Part shown: positions 21,423 through 30,995 of the stretch, piece after piece
How the letters are laid out: each line of letters begins with the position of its first letter
Numbering within the stretch: position 1 is the first letter of the stretch
Origin: Streptomyces cadmiisoli
Lineage (GTDB): Bacteria; Actinomycetota; Actinomycetes; Streptomycetales; Streptomycetaceae
DNA length: 64,000 nucleotides
Direction: 5' to 3'
Assembly: GCF_003261055.1 (NCBI RefSeq)
Contig: NZ_CP030073.1
Location: forward strand, 7,316,001 to 7,380,000
The notes under the pieces: generated by a model
What the model was told of the DNA's origin: nothing
Database searches by the model: none
Seen by the model: only the letters and a program-made list of their open reading frames with translations
Program-made: the position numbers and the translations under genes

Positions 21423-22169
21423 TTAACCCTTATACCCCTTGAAGGTTGCAGCCCACTGTGCCGGGCCACAAACAGTGTCCGCCTTACCGTTGGACTGGAA
21501 TTGCGGATACTTCACCTGATAGGCCTTAACCGCATTCCCCGTACTCTTGCCGTAGTAAGGGCCAGGCTTACTACCGGCATAAAACCGCTTGAAGCCTAGA
21601 GCGATTAGCCGCTTATCCAGGAGGGTGACATACGGGGAAGACTTCCCCGGGTACAGCTTATCCAATCCGGGGAAAGCCGGAGGGCGGGCAATCGGAGGAC
21701 GAACAATCGCCTTAGGGTAAGCCGGATATCCGTAGCCCAGAACAGAGGGCACCTTACGGGCCCTAGTGCGCTGATAGGCGCCATCCCCGTTGGACTGCGA
21801 ACCTGCATTACTCGCAGACGTATTCCCCTCGTACGTCGTAATGGTGGAATCCGTGTACGACTTGACGATTCCAACATGGTCGGCCAAACCGTCCCCGTCC
21901 CAATCGTAGAAAACGATCGCACCAATACGGGGGGTTAGCCCCCACTGGTTACGGGCCTTAAACCAATTAACGTGCGCAGGGCAATAAGCAAACTTACCGA
22001 TAGCGTTAGCGTTACCGGACTTACTACCGCAGTACGAAATGAACATGTCGCACCAGGGATTATAGTTCAGGCCATACCAGCGACCAAATATGGTGTCGTT
22101 ATTACGGCCCTCCTTATATCCCTTATCAACCCAGCTTTTACACTCGGCTAGCATCTTGTTAACGGACAC
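21423..22169 (-). CDS. endolysin: CHAP amidase/endopeptidase with peptidoglycan-binding domain
   Basis: 248 residues from GTG 22169. The CHAP domain is N-terminal: NPWCDMFISYC supplies the catalytic cysteine and GLADHVGIV the histidine, with TYEGN as third element. A Pro-rich linker (IVRPPIARPPAFPG) leads to a C-terminal domain (SSPYVTLLDKRLIALGF...GNAVKAYQ) of peptidoglycan-binding type. I prefer GTG 22169 because AAAGGAG lies five bases upstream; ATG 22190 is also in frame but has only a GC-rich hairpin before it. It degrades the host wall at lysis and closes the late operon. Confidence 0.88.
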   Translation of the reverse strand: MSVNKMLAECKSWVDKGYKEGRNNDTIFGRWYGLNYNPWCDMFISYCGSKSGNANAIGKFAYCPAHVNWFKARNQWGLTPRIGAIVFYDWDGDGLADHVGIVKSYTDSTITTYEGNTSASNAGSQSNGDGAYQRTRARKVPSVLGYGYPAYPKAIVRPPIARPPAFPGLDKLYPGKSSPYVTLLDKRLIALGFKRFYAGSKPGPYYGKSTGNAVKAYQVKYPQFQSNGKADTVCGPAQWAATFKGYKG

Positions 22170-22196
22170 GCCTACTCCTTTCTTAGACATGGGTGA

Positions 22197-22221
22197 GGCC
22201 CCACCCGGAAGGGGTGGGGCC
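22197..22221 (-). terminator. hairpin before the endolysin
   Basis: On the minus strand GGCCCCACCC pairs perfectly with GGGTGGGGCC around a 5-nt loop; no U-run follows. It may reduce late transcription into the endolysin gene or stabilise its mRNA. Confidence 0.5.
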
Positions 22222-22271
22222 GTTGAAGCGCTACAAGGGCCCTAGGAGGCCCTGGAATCCTTGCGGAGCGT

Positions 22272-22619
22272 CTATGTACCGGCCCGCAGCTCCGGGGCGC
22301 GCACAGAGCCACCGGGGCCCCGTAGGGCCCCCATCACTTCCGCATGCTGTGTAGTGACCAGACTCGACAGATCAGCGATAGCCCGTTCTCCAGTGACCAG
22401 GGATCGCAGCATGCCGTTTTCTGCCTCCAGCCGTTCCACACGTGCGGTTAGATCCCGCACAGTGGCCTCTAGCCGATCGGCCCTAGTCTTTTCCGCCTCC
22501 GCATTTTCCTTCCAGAGGCGTGCGGATTCCGAATCTGTTTCAGACCTAAGTCTGACAAATGCAGAACCTATACCGACTAGGGCACCACAAACACCCAACG
22601 CTAGGCCCGCATAATCCAT
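22272..22619 (-). CDS. membrane-anchored coiled-coil protein, lysis-associated
   Basis: 115 residues. One N-terminal transmembrane segment (YAGLALGVCGALVGIGSAFV) is followed by a heptad-patterned, Glu/Arg-rich coiled coil (about 28-90) and a Gly/Pro tail. It lies directly upstream of the endolysin in the late operon, so it could be a holin-like or spanin-like lysis partner. Only one membrane span is visible. GGGAGAG precedes the ATG. Confidence 0.6.
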   Translation of the reverse strand: MDYAGLALGVCGALVGIGSAFVRLRSETDSESARLWKENAEAEKTRADRLEATVRDLTARVERLEAENGMLRSLVTGERAIADLSSLVTTQHAEVMGALRGPGGSVRAPELRAGT

Positions 22620-22636
22620 AACTCATCTCTCCCTCA

Positions 22637-25600
22637 TTAACCCCTAACCGGCTTAACCCAGTCATGGTTAACCGGAGTACCAACATTGAAAACTGACACA
22701 GTTGTATTCCATTCGCACGTGCCCCCGGACACGCTTACCTGATGCTGGATTTTCTCCACCTGTAGGTAAACCGTTTTCCACGGGGCATAGTCGGGGAGAT
22801 TGCTTAGGGTCGCAATTCCCAATAGGTCCAGGCGGAGAATCTTCGCAGCAACATTCCAGTTAGCCGCAAGATTCCACGTAATGTCACTTAGCTGAACCCT
22901 AGGCCGGTGATAACCGTCCTCATTGCCCAGCAATTCATCAACCTGAGTTTCGACGTTAACGGGGTTAGACAACCTACTCTCAAACGTGTACGGCCTACGG
23001 CCGAACCTCGTAATAGATTCGGTGTCAATATTCGTGTAAACGTTACCCGTGTTTACGTGCGTACCCTCCACATAGTTGTAAATCCTTGAAATCTCAGTTT
23101 CATAGGACCAACCAGGTTCGGGGCCCTCACCCTGGGAGAAATCCAGAACGGCACTATTGCCAACCTTAGGAGTAGCATTCAAAAGGGCTGCAACAGTCGT
23201 GCGGTTATACCATGTAATCCGCCCGTCACGGTTAGCGTACATAAAGCCGCGTAGGTCCCTGGCAACGTCCTGGAGGACGCTTAGGGCAGACACATTGCTG
23301 AATGCTGCGGGAAGAATATTGAAGCCGGTAACACCCCCGTCGCCATCATAGTTGGCGTAACGGGAAGGGTTAACACAGCGGGCAATATAACCAATCACAG
23401 CGCCACCCGTCTTTGACGGGGACTTTTCCCAAGCTTTCGCATTCCACCTATCGGTAACACTTAGCGTGTTACTCGCAGACAGGGACACGTGCGAAAGGAA
23501 GCCAACGAATTGCCAACGCGCTAGCGCTAGATCCGTGGCATGCGAACCGCCAACGTAATGGTTATTTGGAACGGCGACACTACCCGCAGGGGTAGTGCTA
23601 GAACCAACTAAAGTGCCATCAATGTAGACGCTAATAGACCTGCCCCCTGTAGTGGGATCAGCCTTAGCGGCACCGTTAATGACAACAAAGTGAGGGTTAC
23701 CGTCGTACAGGGAGCCTCTGGGCCGGTTGACTAGAAAGCCGCTAGAGATAGCGCCCCAGCGGGTGAAAATGTAGTCACCGTTAGCGTCACCAAAACACGA
23801 CACCAAATGGGTACTTGCCCCATCGGATAGTCGGGAGGCAGCGAACACCCCATAGTGTGAACCGTTAGGGGGCCTGTCAGCGGCCGGAACCTTAAACCAG
23901 AAAGACAACTGAAAGCCGGTATCCGGCAGTAGCCTTAGACTCTTCCAGGAAGGATCTGTAACCACTTCCGGTTCCCCGGAGGCCTTAAACCAGGATCCTG
24001 CGGCAGGATCGGCATTAGCGCTGAACTGTACGCATGTGCCGTCCGCTTCGCCGCCAACAAAACCGGCTACACCAAACGTAATGGTGCCTTCCCCATCCGT
24101 GGATTCCAGGATGTCACCGCCACCTAGGGTGGAGTTACGGCCGTCAAGGGCCTTACTGCTTCCTGCCGGATCATCGAACGGCATATAGGTGACTAGGTTC
24201 TCGTCAACCAAATAGCCTGCCTTGACAGGGTTAGGGAATGTGGTATCGGAGAAAATGCGGAAATCATCCGAGGCGGATAGTTCCATTTCCTGATTACCGT
24301 AGGGGGAATAGTTGGACGATGACCACTTTTCCGCATACCCGTTAAACACCGGTTCCGCACCATCACCGTAGGCATAATCCACGGGGTTAGTGTCAGTGGA
24401 AATGTCTTGGATCTGCATTCCCATTAGCTCAAACGCGTAATCCGCTGCCACGTTCTGTGAAAGAACAGTGTCACCAAAATGCATGCTGATACGGAGATCA
24501 CCGTTAATGCAGTCTGCGGGAACGATAAACGTTTGATCAAACCGGAACCAGGTTCCGGTAAGGGTGTGGGTAAAGTTTGAGCTAGCCCACAATTGATCGT
24601 TATTGCCTCGGTCGAATAGGTCCAGCCGGAAGTGTCCAGCCGGAGGCGTGCCAATAGCAGACCTAGCCCAAAACCGTACCCGGTAAATGTGGCCCGAATA
24701 CACGGGGGCCTGAGTGTAGACACCAACACTGCCAACCTGAATGCCGGTAACCGTGTTCGCTATAGCCTTGTTCAGTTTGAAGCGGAACGCTGTAGTGCCT
24801 GTATCGGCCGCAGGAGGGCTAGCCGCAGTCTCATAGGAATGAGTCCACCACTGTTCCCCTCCGGGCCCCTGGACCTTGTGGACGCGGTTGTTGGGGGCGT
24901 GAGCCTCTTCCCCGATGACGGGGGAGGCAATCCAGCGGGGGAGAATGTTCCCGCCCATGAGGGAATGAACCTTTACCCGCCGGTTGGGCCTAACCATGCT
25001 CGTGTAGCCGCTATCAAAACCCGTACCGAAAATCACGTAAGGGTCATCATTGTTGAACTGGCAGGATTCGATAAGAAAGTTGGTAGCCGTATTAGGGGTG
25101 CGATTAACGATACGAACCCTAGCGAAATACGCGTTAGCGGGAACCTCACACGTGACAGTAAGACTCGTGTTCGTCGTGTCACTGCTAATGGTCGTATTCC
25201 GGTACCCACCGGGGGACCGGATAAGAGTCTGACTAGCCGTATAAAAGTCCAGGTCCGCGCGGACGTTAACCGTCGCATCCGCAGCAGAAAACTTACGGAA
25301 AACGTAGGTGGACACCATGCGCGTGTTAGGGACAACGGCAGTCATGGGCATGAGAATGAGGCTTTGACCGCTGCCTACGGTTCCCGGAACCGTAACCTTA
25401 AGCGTGCTCTTGCCCGTAGCGGGCAGAGTGAAAAGGGAAAGGGTAACACCGTTAGCGGCACCGAAAGGGGCCGTAGCGGAGGGCGTGGCAACGTTAGCCG
25501 GATACAGTTCAAACCCTGCCGAGTTAACGCGGCTAGGGGTAAAGCGTCCGTCGCTGTTATCCAGCGACATTGAAAGCGTGCCAGTCTCAAACTGGTCTAG

Positions 25601-25732
25601 CTCAAAAGAACGACCCCTAGACGTATTGAAGGCCTTAACCCAGGGGGTCACATCGGAAAAGTTTGGGGTATCGCTAATCTCCGATTGGAAAGCAACCGCA
25701 GCGTTAAAGGAAAGTCTCACACTATTTGCCAT
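22637..25732 (-). CDS. large minor tail protein with LamG-like domain, probable host-contact protein
   Basis: 1031 residues. The N-terminal 100 residues (VTPWVKAFNTSRGRSFELDQ, DNSDGRFTP) match the start of actinophage minor tail proteins. The middle has carbohydrate-binding-like beta regions (VYSGHIYRVRFWARSA). Around 500-760 there is a LamG/concanavalin-like domain (LVTYMPFDDPAG...FQLSFWFKVP...SVYIDGTLVGSSTT). The C-terminal 250 residues resemble a baseplate hub extension. It probably forms part of the tail tip and binds the cell surface. It lies after the tape-measure gene as expected. Confidence 0.75.
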   Translation of the reverse strand: MANSVRLSFNAAVAFQSEISDTPNFSDVTPWVKAFNTSRGRSFELDQFETGTLSMSLDNSDGRFTPSRVNSAGFELYPANVATPSATAPFGAANGVTLSLFTLPATGKSTLKVTVPGTVGSGQSLILMPMTAVVPNTRMVSTYVFRKFSAADATVNVRADLDFYTASQTLIRSPGGYRNTTISSDTTNTSLTVTCEVPANAYFARVRIVNRTPNTATNFLIESCQFNNDDPYVIFGTGFDSGYTSMVRPNRRVKVHSLMGGNILPRWIASPVIGEEAHAPNNRVHKVQGPGGEQWWTHSYETAASPPAADTGTTAFRFKLNKAIANTVTGIQVGSVGVYTQAPVYSGHIYRVRFWARSAIGTPPAGHFRLDLFDRGNNDQLWASSNFTHTLTGTWFRFDQTFIVPADCINGDLRISMHFGDTVLSQNVAADYAFELMGMQIQDISTDTNPVDYAYGDGAEPVFNGYAEKWSSSNYSPYGNQEMELSASDDFRIFSDTTFPNPVKAGYLVDENLVTYMPFDDPAGSSKALDGRNSTLGGGDILESTDGEGTITFGVAGFVGGEADGTCVQFSANADPAAGSWFKASGEPEVVTDPSWKSLRLLPDTGFQLSFWFKVPAADRPPNGSHYGVFAASRLSDGASTHLVSCFGDANGDYIFTRWGAISSGFLVNRPRGSLYDGNPHFVVINGAAKADPTTGGRSISVYIDGTLVGSSTTPAGSVAVPNNHYVGGSHATDLALARWQFVGFLSHVSLSASNTLSVTDRWNAKAWEKSPSKTGGAVIGYIARCVNPSRYANYDGDGGVTGFNILPAAFSNVSALSVLQDVARDLRGFMYANRDGRITWYNRTTVAALLNATPKVGNSAVLDFSQGEGPEPGWSYETEISRIYNYVEGTHVNTGNVYTNIDTESITRFGRRPYTFESRLSNPVNVETQVDELLGNEDGYHRPRVQLSDITWNLAANWNVAAKILRLDLLGIATLSNLPDYAPWKTVYLQVEKIQHQVSVSGGTCEWNTTVSVFNVGTPVNHDWVKPVRG

Positions 25733-25758
25733 AACATTTAGGGGCGGGCCGCCCCTGG

Positions 25759-25785
25759 GATAGATACTTACTTACATACCTACCC
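25759..25785. repeat. GTAAGTA repeat copy
   Basis: GATAGATACTTACTTACATACC on the plus strand; the minus strand reads GGTATGTAAGTAAGTATC. It fills the 59-bp gap between the tape-measure and minor tail genes, with a CCCC/GGGG pair around it. Closest in sequence to the cluster at 13568. Confidence 0.6.
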
Positions 25786-25791
25786 CAGAGG

Positions 25792-28700
25792 CTATAGCCC
25801 GTTCCTGCCTCCATTCCTCTTACCGATACGGATAATCTCGTCACGAACATTTCCAGCGATAACCTTTGCTAGGTCACGTTCCGTCGTGACATGCCCGGCA
25901 ACGTGAACGTTGATAACACTCGGCCGGATAGCCTCCTTACGGGTTACGTAAGCGGCATCCGAACCAGTCTGGTTAGCAACCTGGGTAGCGTGCTGAAAGT
26001 TTTTCACCTCAGTCGCCATATCCCTAGCGGCCTTCCAGGCCCGTTCCGCAATAGCGTTACCCAGCTTTTCCGCTATCTTTTCAACGTCAACAATACGGCG
26101 CTCTAGCTGACGGGTAAGACCGTCCGCAGTCCAGTTAGCTATTTGAGCCATAACTCGACTAGGGGACTTGATACCAAGAGCCTTTTTAATAGCGCCAACC
26201 ATAGACTTAGCAATGTCTAGCATCACCTTTTCAATGGTTCGCTTCTTTTTCTTCAGGCCCTTGATTAGGCCCTCCGCAGCAGCTATGCCGGAATCGTACA
26301 TAGCCTTAGACGCGGTTGAACCTGCCTTAGTGGCAGCGCTAGCTAGGGCCTTTTGCTGATCATTGATAGCCGCCACCTGGGCGGGAGTAGAAGACGCTAG
26401 GGCCGCCGCAGCTTCCGCACCACCCTCTACGCCCTGTTGCGCAATCTGATCAATGAGGGCAGACGAAATACCCTTAGCCTTAAGCTTCGCTAGATTCTCG
26501 GCAAAGATTCGGGCCTTAACCGCAGCATCCTTAAGCTTTTGCAGAATGCTTCCAGCGGAAACGACCGACCCATCATCGTTGGACAGGAAACCAGACGAGC
26601 CAATGATGTTGTCTCGAATACTGGCAGCGTAATCCTTTTTCGATGACCGAAGGTCCTTTAGCTTTTCCTCCGCCTTTTTAATCTGACCCATAATCTTGTC
26701 ACGCTGCTTAGCGAAACTCAAAAGCCGCTTGTTATCCTTAGCGACTAGGTCACTCAACTTTCGTAGAGCAGTCTTAGTCTTGCCCGTACTGCCCTTAATG
26801 GCCTTAGCGATAGATTCCGATAGCTTCTTAGCGGTCGACGCAACCTTAGCCGCTGTGCCGGTCATACCGACGATTAGACCTTGGCCGACCCACTTACCTA
26901 GTTCCTTGGTAACCTTTGAAGGTGACGCAATGCCTAGGACATCCTTAATCTTGTTAGGGATGTGCTGGGTTACGAAATTCTTCACGGCCGAAGCAACATA
27001 GCCACCCAGGGAGGTAATGCCGTTTACTAGACCGTAAACGATATCCTTACCGATGCTAGCCATTCCGCTAATGAGTGCCTTAGCGGCATTAGTGACACCG
27101 GAGAATACGCCCTTAGCGGCGCCAACAATGGCGTCCTTTAGGCCGCCTACAATGTTCTTTAGGCCCTCCCAAATCTTCCGCCAGTCACCCGTAAGGATTC
27201 CAGAGAACACCTGGAAGATACCCTCAACGGTACGGAAAAGGCCCTTAATGATTGCCAGTACGGCATCTACCGCGCCCTTAATGATTGACTTTAGGACGCC
27301 ACCAAAACGCTCCCACATAAACTTAGCGATAGCGGTAACACGCTTAATGATGTCGCCAATAGTTTGCATAGCGGCCCCGAAAGTTCGGGCCACCTGCTGA
27401 ACAACCGGCTTAATCTTCGGTAGCTGATCCTTAAACCAGGGAAGGAACTGGGTACGCACCACGTTGACTGCGCCACCCAGCGCGCCCTTAACACCGCTCA
27501 TAGCGTTACGGGCACCGGAGGCTAGAGGGGCAAAAGAGCCTTGACCGCTCTTAGCCTTAGAGAACATGTCCCCGATTTGGCGGGTACTCGACCGCACAGC
27601 GGGACCCAAATTAGAGTTAACGTAATTAACGAACCGGGTGATTCCAGGAATCACATAATTGCCGATAGCGTGAACAAAAGTTTCCTCAAGCTTGCGCTTA
27701 AACTGGTTCACACGAGTCGTCGCGTTATCCCTAATGGTGTCACCCATTGTTTTAGCGGCACCACCAACGGTGCCCAAAGTACCTACAGCCTTAGAAGGGT
27801 CAAGGGCGTAAAGAGCCTCGCCCATATCTTCAGCCTTAGTGCCAAATAGGTCGATAGCGATAGAGTTTCGCTTAACCGGATCCTCAACATTCCGGAGGGC
27901 ATCCAACGTATCGTCGAAAGCCTTAGCGGATTCCTTACCGCCCTTACCGAAAGCCTTAAACATCTTATCGGCGTCAATGCCTAGCCGGTCATAACCGGCC
28001 CGGATACTGTCGGCACCTGCAACCGCACCAATAGAAAATTCCTTAATGGTGTCAGCCACAACGTCCGCATCACGCGCACCGGCCTGGAGGCCCTGGGACA
28101 GGATGCCCGTAGCGGTCTTGGCATCAATGCCCATATTCCTAAACTGAGTGGAATACTCATTGATTGTGTCTAGGAAGTCATCCGCCTTGTTGGCTCCAGT
28201 CTGGAAACCCCGCGTAATGACATCAAATGCTTCGTCGGCATCCTTAGCTAGACCAGTCCTCATTAGCTGGGCTACAGCATTAGTAACCCCGCCTAGGTCC
28301 TGATCAAAAACCTTCGCAACATCCTGGGCCTTAGTCGCTATCTCTTCTAGTTGTTCCTGGGATGCGTCGGGCGGAAGAATCCCCGATTGCATGGTGGACT
28401 TAATAGCGTTTGCGGCCTCTTCAAACGTGTCAGAAACCGCATTGGCGTAAAGGTGTCCGGCCGATTCACCGGCCTCCTTAGCGGCCTCCTCCGTAGTGCC
28501 CAATTGGGCCTGAAGCTTATCGACTATGCGTTCCTGCTCCATGGCCTCTGTGAGGGCCCCTACGAACAGAGCACCGGCAGCCGCAGCGATACCCGCTAGA
28601 ACGGCCCCCAAGCCCGCTAGGCGGCCCTGAGTGCCTGTCTCGATAGCAGCTCCGCCCGCTTCGCCAGTCTCAGCACCGGCAGCAGCGAAACGGCCTTGTG

Positions 28701-28875
28701 CGTCCCGTAGACGTCCAGAAATATCCCGGGTCATTTGCTGGGTGGCTTCACCCGCAGCATCCGCAATATTTCGGGCCGCATCCCCGGCACCTTCACCAAC
28801 CTGATTAAGGCCGTTAAGCGCATCCGCAACTTCACTAGTAACGGTAACTGATAGATTTTGGTTATTACTCGACAC
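25792..28875 (-). CDS. tail tape measure protein
   Basis: 1027 residues from GTG 28875. The predominantly helical protein has a hydrophobic segment at about 88-112 (GLGAVLAGIAAAAGALFVGA). A TP901-like central region (TATGILSQGLQAGARDADVVADTI) and two similar C-terminal blocks containing IKDVLGIASPSKVTKEL and IKKALGIKSPSRVMAQI are also visible. Tail length scales with tape-measure length, so a tail of roughly 150 nm is expected from the usual relation. It follows the frameshifted chaperone gene and overlaps its end region by a few bases. Confidence 0.92.
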   Translation of the reverse strand: MSSNNQNLSVTVTSEVADALNGLNQVGEGAGDAARNIADAAGEATQQMTRDISGRLRDAQGRFAAAGAETGEAGGAAIETGTQGRLAGLGAVLAGIAAAAGALFVGALTEAMEQERIVDKLQAQLGTTEEAAKEAGESAGHLYANAVSDTFEEAANAIKSTMQSGILPPDASQEQLEEIATKAQDVAKVFDQDLGGVTNAVAQLMRTGLAKDADEAFDVITRGFQTGANKADDFLDTINEYSTQFRNMGIDAKTATGILSQGLQAGARDADVVADTIKEFSIGAVAGADSIRAGYDRLGIDADKMFKAFGKGGKESAKAFDDTLDALRNVEDPVKRNSIAIDLFGTKAEDMGEALYALDPSKAVGTLGTVGGAAKTMGDTIRDNATTRVNQFKRKLEETFVHAIGNYVIPGITRFVNYVNSNLGPAVRSSTRQIGDMFSKAKSGQGSFAPLASGARNAMSGVKGALGGAVNVVRTQFLPWFKDQLPKIKPVVQQVARTFGAAMQTIGDIIKRVTAIAKFMWERFGGVLKSIIKGAVDAVLAIIKGLFRTVEGIFQVFSGILTGDWRKIWEGLKNIVGGLKDAIVGAAKGVFSGVTNAAKALISGMASIGKDIVYGLVNGITSLGGYVASAVKNFVTQHIPNKIKDVLGIASPSKVTKELGKWVGQGLIVGMTGTAAKVASTAKKLSESIAKAIKGSTGKTKTALRKLSDLVAKDNKRLLSFAKQRDKIMGQIKKAEEKLKDLRSSKKDYAASIRDNIIGSSGFLSNDDGSVVSAGSILQKLKDAAVKARIFAENLAKLKAKGISSALIDQIAQQGVEGGAEAAAALASSTPAQVAAINDQQKALASAATKAGSTASKAMYDSGIAAAEGLIKGLKKKKRTIEKVMLDIAKSMVGAIKKALGIKSPSRVMAQIANWTADGLTRQLERRIVDVEKIAEKLGNAIAERAWKAARDMATEVKNFQHATQVANQTGSDAAYVTRKEAIRPSVINVHVAGHVTTERDLAKVIAGNVRDEIIRIGKRNGGRNGL

Positions 28876-28878
28876 GCT

Positions 28879-29312
28879 TTAGGCCCTCCCTATAACCTCC
28901 TGCCGGTGCCCCTCAAAAGCGTTGAAAACATCCAAGGGCATACGCATTAGTTCCTCGTACGAAATTCGATAGAATCGACAAAAGGACGCATACCCCTTAA
29001 GGATGTCTAGCCTTTTGGGTCCTCCTCCGGGGACTCCACCTCAAGTTCCACCGCAGGAATATTGAATGCATCCTCGTAAGCGAACTCCGGGTTTTCCTTA
29101 CGCTTCAAAAGCCACACAAGGGCGATAAGATGCCCAGGATCCATATCCGTGCTCTTAAGCGGACGCCCCTTAGCGTCCTTAAGGATTTCCCCCGTATCAG
29201 GGTCACGCTTAACGCGTGCCGTAAAAGCATCCTGCACACTAACGCCAGTCTTATCCTTGAAAAGGAACATGTCGCCAAGCGTCAGACTCTTAGGATCAAA
29301 AACAACCTTCAC
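28879..29312 (-). CDS. tail assembly chaperone, long form made by -1 frameshift
   Basis: Reading from 29312, a -1 shift at CCCAAAA (29013-29019) skips the TAG at 29007-29009. Translation then continues RLDILKGYASFCRFYRISYE to a TAA at 28879-28881, giving about 144 residues. The extension is helical and typical of the second half of siphophage tail chaperones (gpGT type). The long form binds the tape measure during tail assembly. Its position directly before the tape-measure gene fits exactly. Confidence 0.82.
29007..29312 (-). CDS. tail assembly chaperone, short form
   Basis: 101 residues, ending in EEDPKG before TAG. Conserved-looking GDMFLFKDKTGVSVQDAF and MDPGHLIALVWLLKRKENP are like gpG-type chaperones. 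Made in excess over the frameshifted form in known systems. Confidence 0.85.
   Translation of the reverse strand: MKVVFDPKSLTLGDMFLFKDKTGVSVQDAFTARVKRDPDTGEILKDAKGRPLKSTDMDPGHLIALVWLLKRKENPEFAYEDAFNIPAVELEVESPEEDPKG
29013..29019 (-). promoter_or_regulatory. programmed -1 frameshift site CCCAAAA
   Basis: On the minus strand C CCA AAA fits the X XXY YYZ rule (XXX = CCC, YYY = AAA). It lies four codons before the short-form stop (one codon before it after slippage) and opens the -1 frame that runs to 28879. GGAGGAGG occurs about ten bases upstream and could act as a stimulating internal Shine-Dalgarno. Confidence 0.8.
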
Positions 29313-29332
29313 GATTCCTACTCCGTTTCTGA

Positions 29333-29800
29333 TTAGTCCGGGAATGCTTGTTGCACTGCCCGGGAAAAAGCTTCGTAATACGTTCGCGCCGCATCACGGT
29401 TCTCTACCTCGTATTTAGCCTGGAAAAAGAAATAGCCGGAACGACGGTACGACATGAACTGTCCGTAATAGTGGGAACCAAATTCCGCACCCATTGCATA
29501 CGGCCATTGCGGGCCGCCGTACTTAACCTTGACGTTGCCATACTTGCGTTCCACACGGGCAGACTGCATTGCCTTAGGGGCAACCCCGCCCAACTGATCA
29601 GCGCGCCGCTTAGCGCGCTTAATGATCTGCTCGCCGATTTCCATATCAGTGCGAGAAACCAGTGCGGGCAATTCGTCAGTAACTTCCCGTAGGGCCGCCT
29701 GAAACTCTTCAAACCCTTGGGGCCTAAAGCCCGTCCCAGTGCGGCCCCAACCGCCACGGGGCCCCGAACCACGTCGGGGCCCTCTAGCCGCACGAGCCAT
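29333..29800 (-). CDS. tail completion / HK97 gp10-like protein
   Basis: 155 residues. A Gly/Arg-rich start is followed by a helical body (GFEEFQAALREVTDELPALVSRTDMEIGEQIIKRA pattern) and an aromatic segment (AMGAEFGSHYYGQFM). These are seen in gp10-like proteins encoded between connectors and tail tube. Here it lies just after the tail tube gene. Function inferred from pattern and place. Confidence 0.6.
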   Translation of the reverse strand: MARAARGPRRGSGPRGGWGRTGTGFRPQGFEEFQAALREVTDELPALVSRTDMEIGEQIIKRAKRRADQLGGVAPKAMQSARVERKYGNVKVKYGGPQWPYAMGAEFGSHYYGQFMSYRRSGYFFFQAKYEVENRDAARTYYEAFSRAVQQAFPD

Positions 29801-29802
29801 AG

Positions 29803-30786
29803 TTAGATAGCCGTATCCTGCGACTTGTAAGCGATAGTGATTGCGTCATTCCCGGTAAGGTTAAGAGCCTTGCCGCTAATGGTGATATCCGGAAGCTTAC
29901 CGGCCTCCGCCTGAGGCGTAGCCTCATCAAACCGCGCATTAGGAATAGTGACGGTAATCGTAGGGAACTTAGTAGGCTGACCATCCAGCGGAACACCCGC
30001 CCAGGTAAGAACAAGGTTGCCCATATTGCCAGTGGCGGTAGCCGCTACAACCTTGTTGTAGGCGGTCATACTGTCAAAATCGCCCTTTAGCTCAAACTCG
30101 ATATCACGGGACTTTTCCTCCCGAGGCTCACGCCTACCGACACCGATAGCCCAACGGTCATCCTTAAGACCGTTGTCACCCTTAATGGTCACATCGCTAA
30201 CGGCAACAGTCGTACCGTCCAACGTGAACGTGCCACCCAGGTAAGTAAACAGGTGCGAGGCACTGGGATACGTGGGAGTAACCGGAGTACCGACACGAAC
30301 AGTTTCCTTAGCGAAAACCATATCCACGTTAAGGTTCAGAACACCATCAACCTGGTTCGAGATTTCCCAAGAGGAAACCTTACCGCCAGTGTAAACAAAC
30401 TGGGAAAGGGCACCGGACGCGTCTACGCGGCCAACCTCAACAGTCGTCGACTTACCGGCTAGGTCCGCAATCGTGCCAGTAAACACGCTGAAACCATCAG
30501 GGTCAGCAGTGCCCTTAGCCACATTGCCTAGCATGTGCTTAAGCCAAAACGCAAAACCCTTATCCAAAACTTCTAGCTCTAGGGTGCCATCCGCACCCTT
30601 AGGGTTAGGTGCGAAACGGTCCGCGCGCATAACACGCTGACCAGTCTGCATAGCCGCAGACTCGACACGCTCATACTTACCGGAAATGGATTCCTTAGAC
30701 AGTTCAAAAAACCGTGTAACAGGAACGGCCGTACTGTAGGTCACCTCATCAACGGCACCCACATAAGAATCAAATACGCTAGCCAT
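29803..30786 (-). CDS. major tail tube protein
   Basis: 327 residues, beta-rich. The N-terminus (ASVFDSYVGAVDEVTYSTAVPVTRFFELSKESI) is typical of actinophage tail tube proteins. The C-terminal 70 residues (PDITISGKALNLTGNDAITI) complete the tube fold. It polymerises into the tail tube through which DNA passes. The ATG overlaps the preceding stop (TAATG). Confidence 0.8.
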   Translation of the reverse strand: MASVFDSYVGAVDEVTYSTAVPVTRFFELSKESISGKYERVESAAMQTGQRVMRADRFAPNPKGADGTLELEVLDKGFAFWLKHMLGNVAKGTADPDGFSVFTGTIADLAGKSTTVEVGRVDASGALSQFVYTGGKVSSWEISNQVDGVLNLNVDMVFAKETVRVGTPVTPTYPSASHLFTYLGGTFTLDGTTVAVSDVTIKGDNGLKDDRWAIGVGRREPREEKSRDIEFELKGDFDSMTAYNKVVAATATGNMGNLVLTWAGVPLDGQPTKFPTITVTIPNARFDEATPQAEAGKLPDITISGKALNLTGNDAITIAYKSQDTAI

Positions 30787-30953
30787 TAGCCCTCACTCTT
30801 CTTAGTAGTCGTTCGGGCCTCCGCCCAATCCCCACGGGTAATAAGGTCTGCGCCAATCGCGTTGGGAACCTCCACGGTTTCGCCCTCCGCTACCGTGAGG
30901 CCTAGCGAAGGCACGTCAACGGCCCTGAAAGGGCCTCTATAGGTGACACGCAT
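30786..30953 (-). CDS. small head-tail region protein, 55 residues
   Basis: ATG 30953 with AAGGAGG about nine bases upstream; TAA overlaps the tail tube start. Sequence MRVTYRGPFRAVDVPSLGLT then VAEGETVEVPNAIGADLITR looks like a small beta fold; similar short genes occur between connectors and tail tube in siphophages. Role unknown. Confidence 0.6.
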   Translation of the reverse strand: MRVTYRGPFRAVDVPSLGLTVAEGETVEVPNAIGADLITRGDWAEARTTTKKSEG

Positions 30954-30995
30954 ACGCGGACACCTCCTTTCTCTGTTAGGCCCTCACGCGGGCGT

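Noticed and set aside
24632..25573. 313-codon plus-strand frame in the late region
   Set aside because: Antisense to the minor tail protein, rich in Arg/Asn with no domain pattern or ribosome site.
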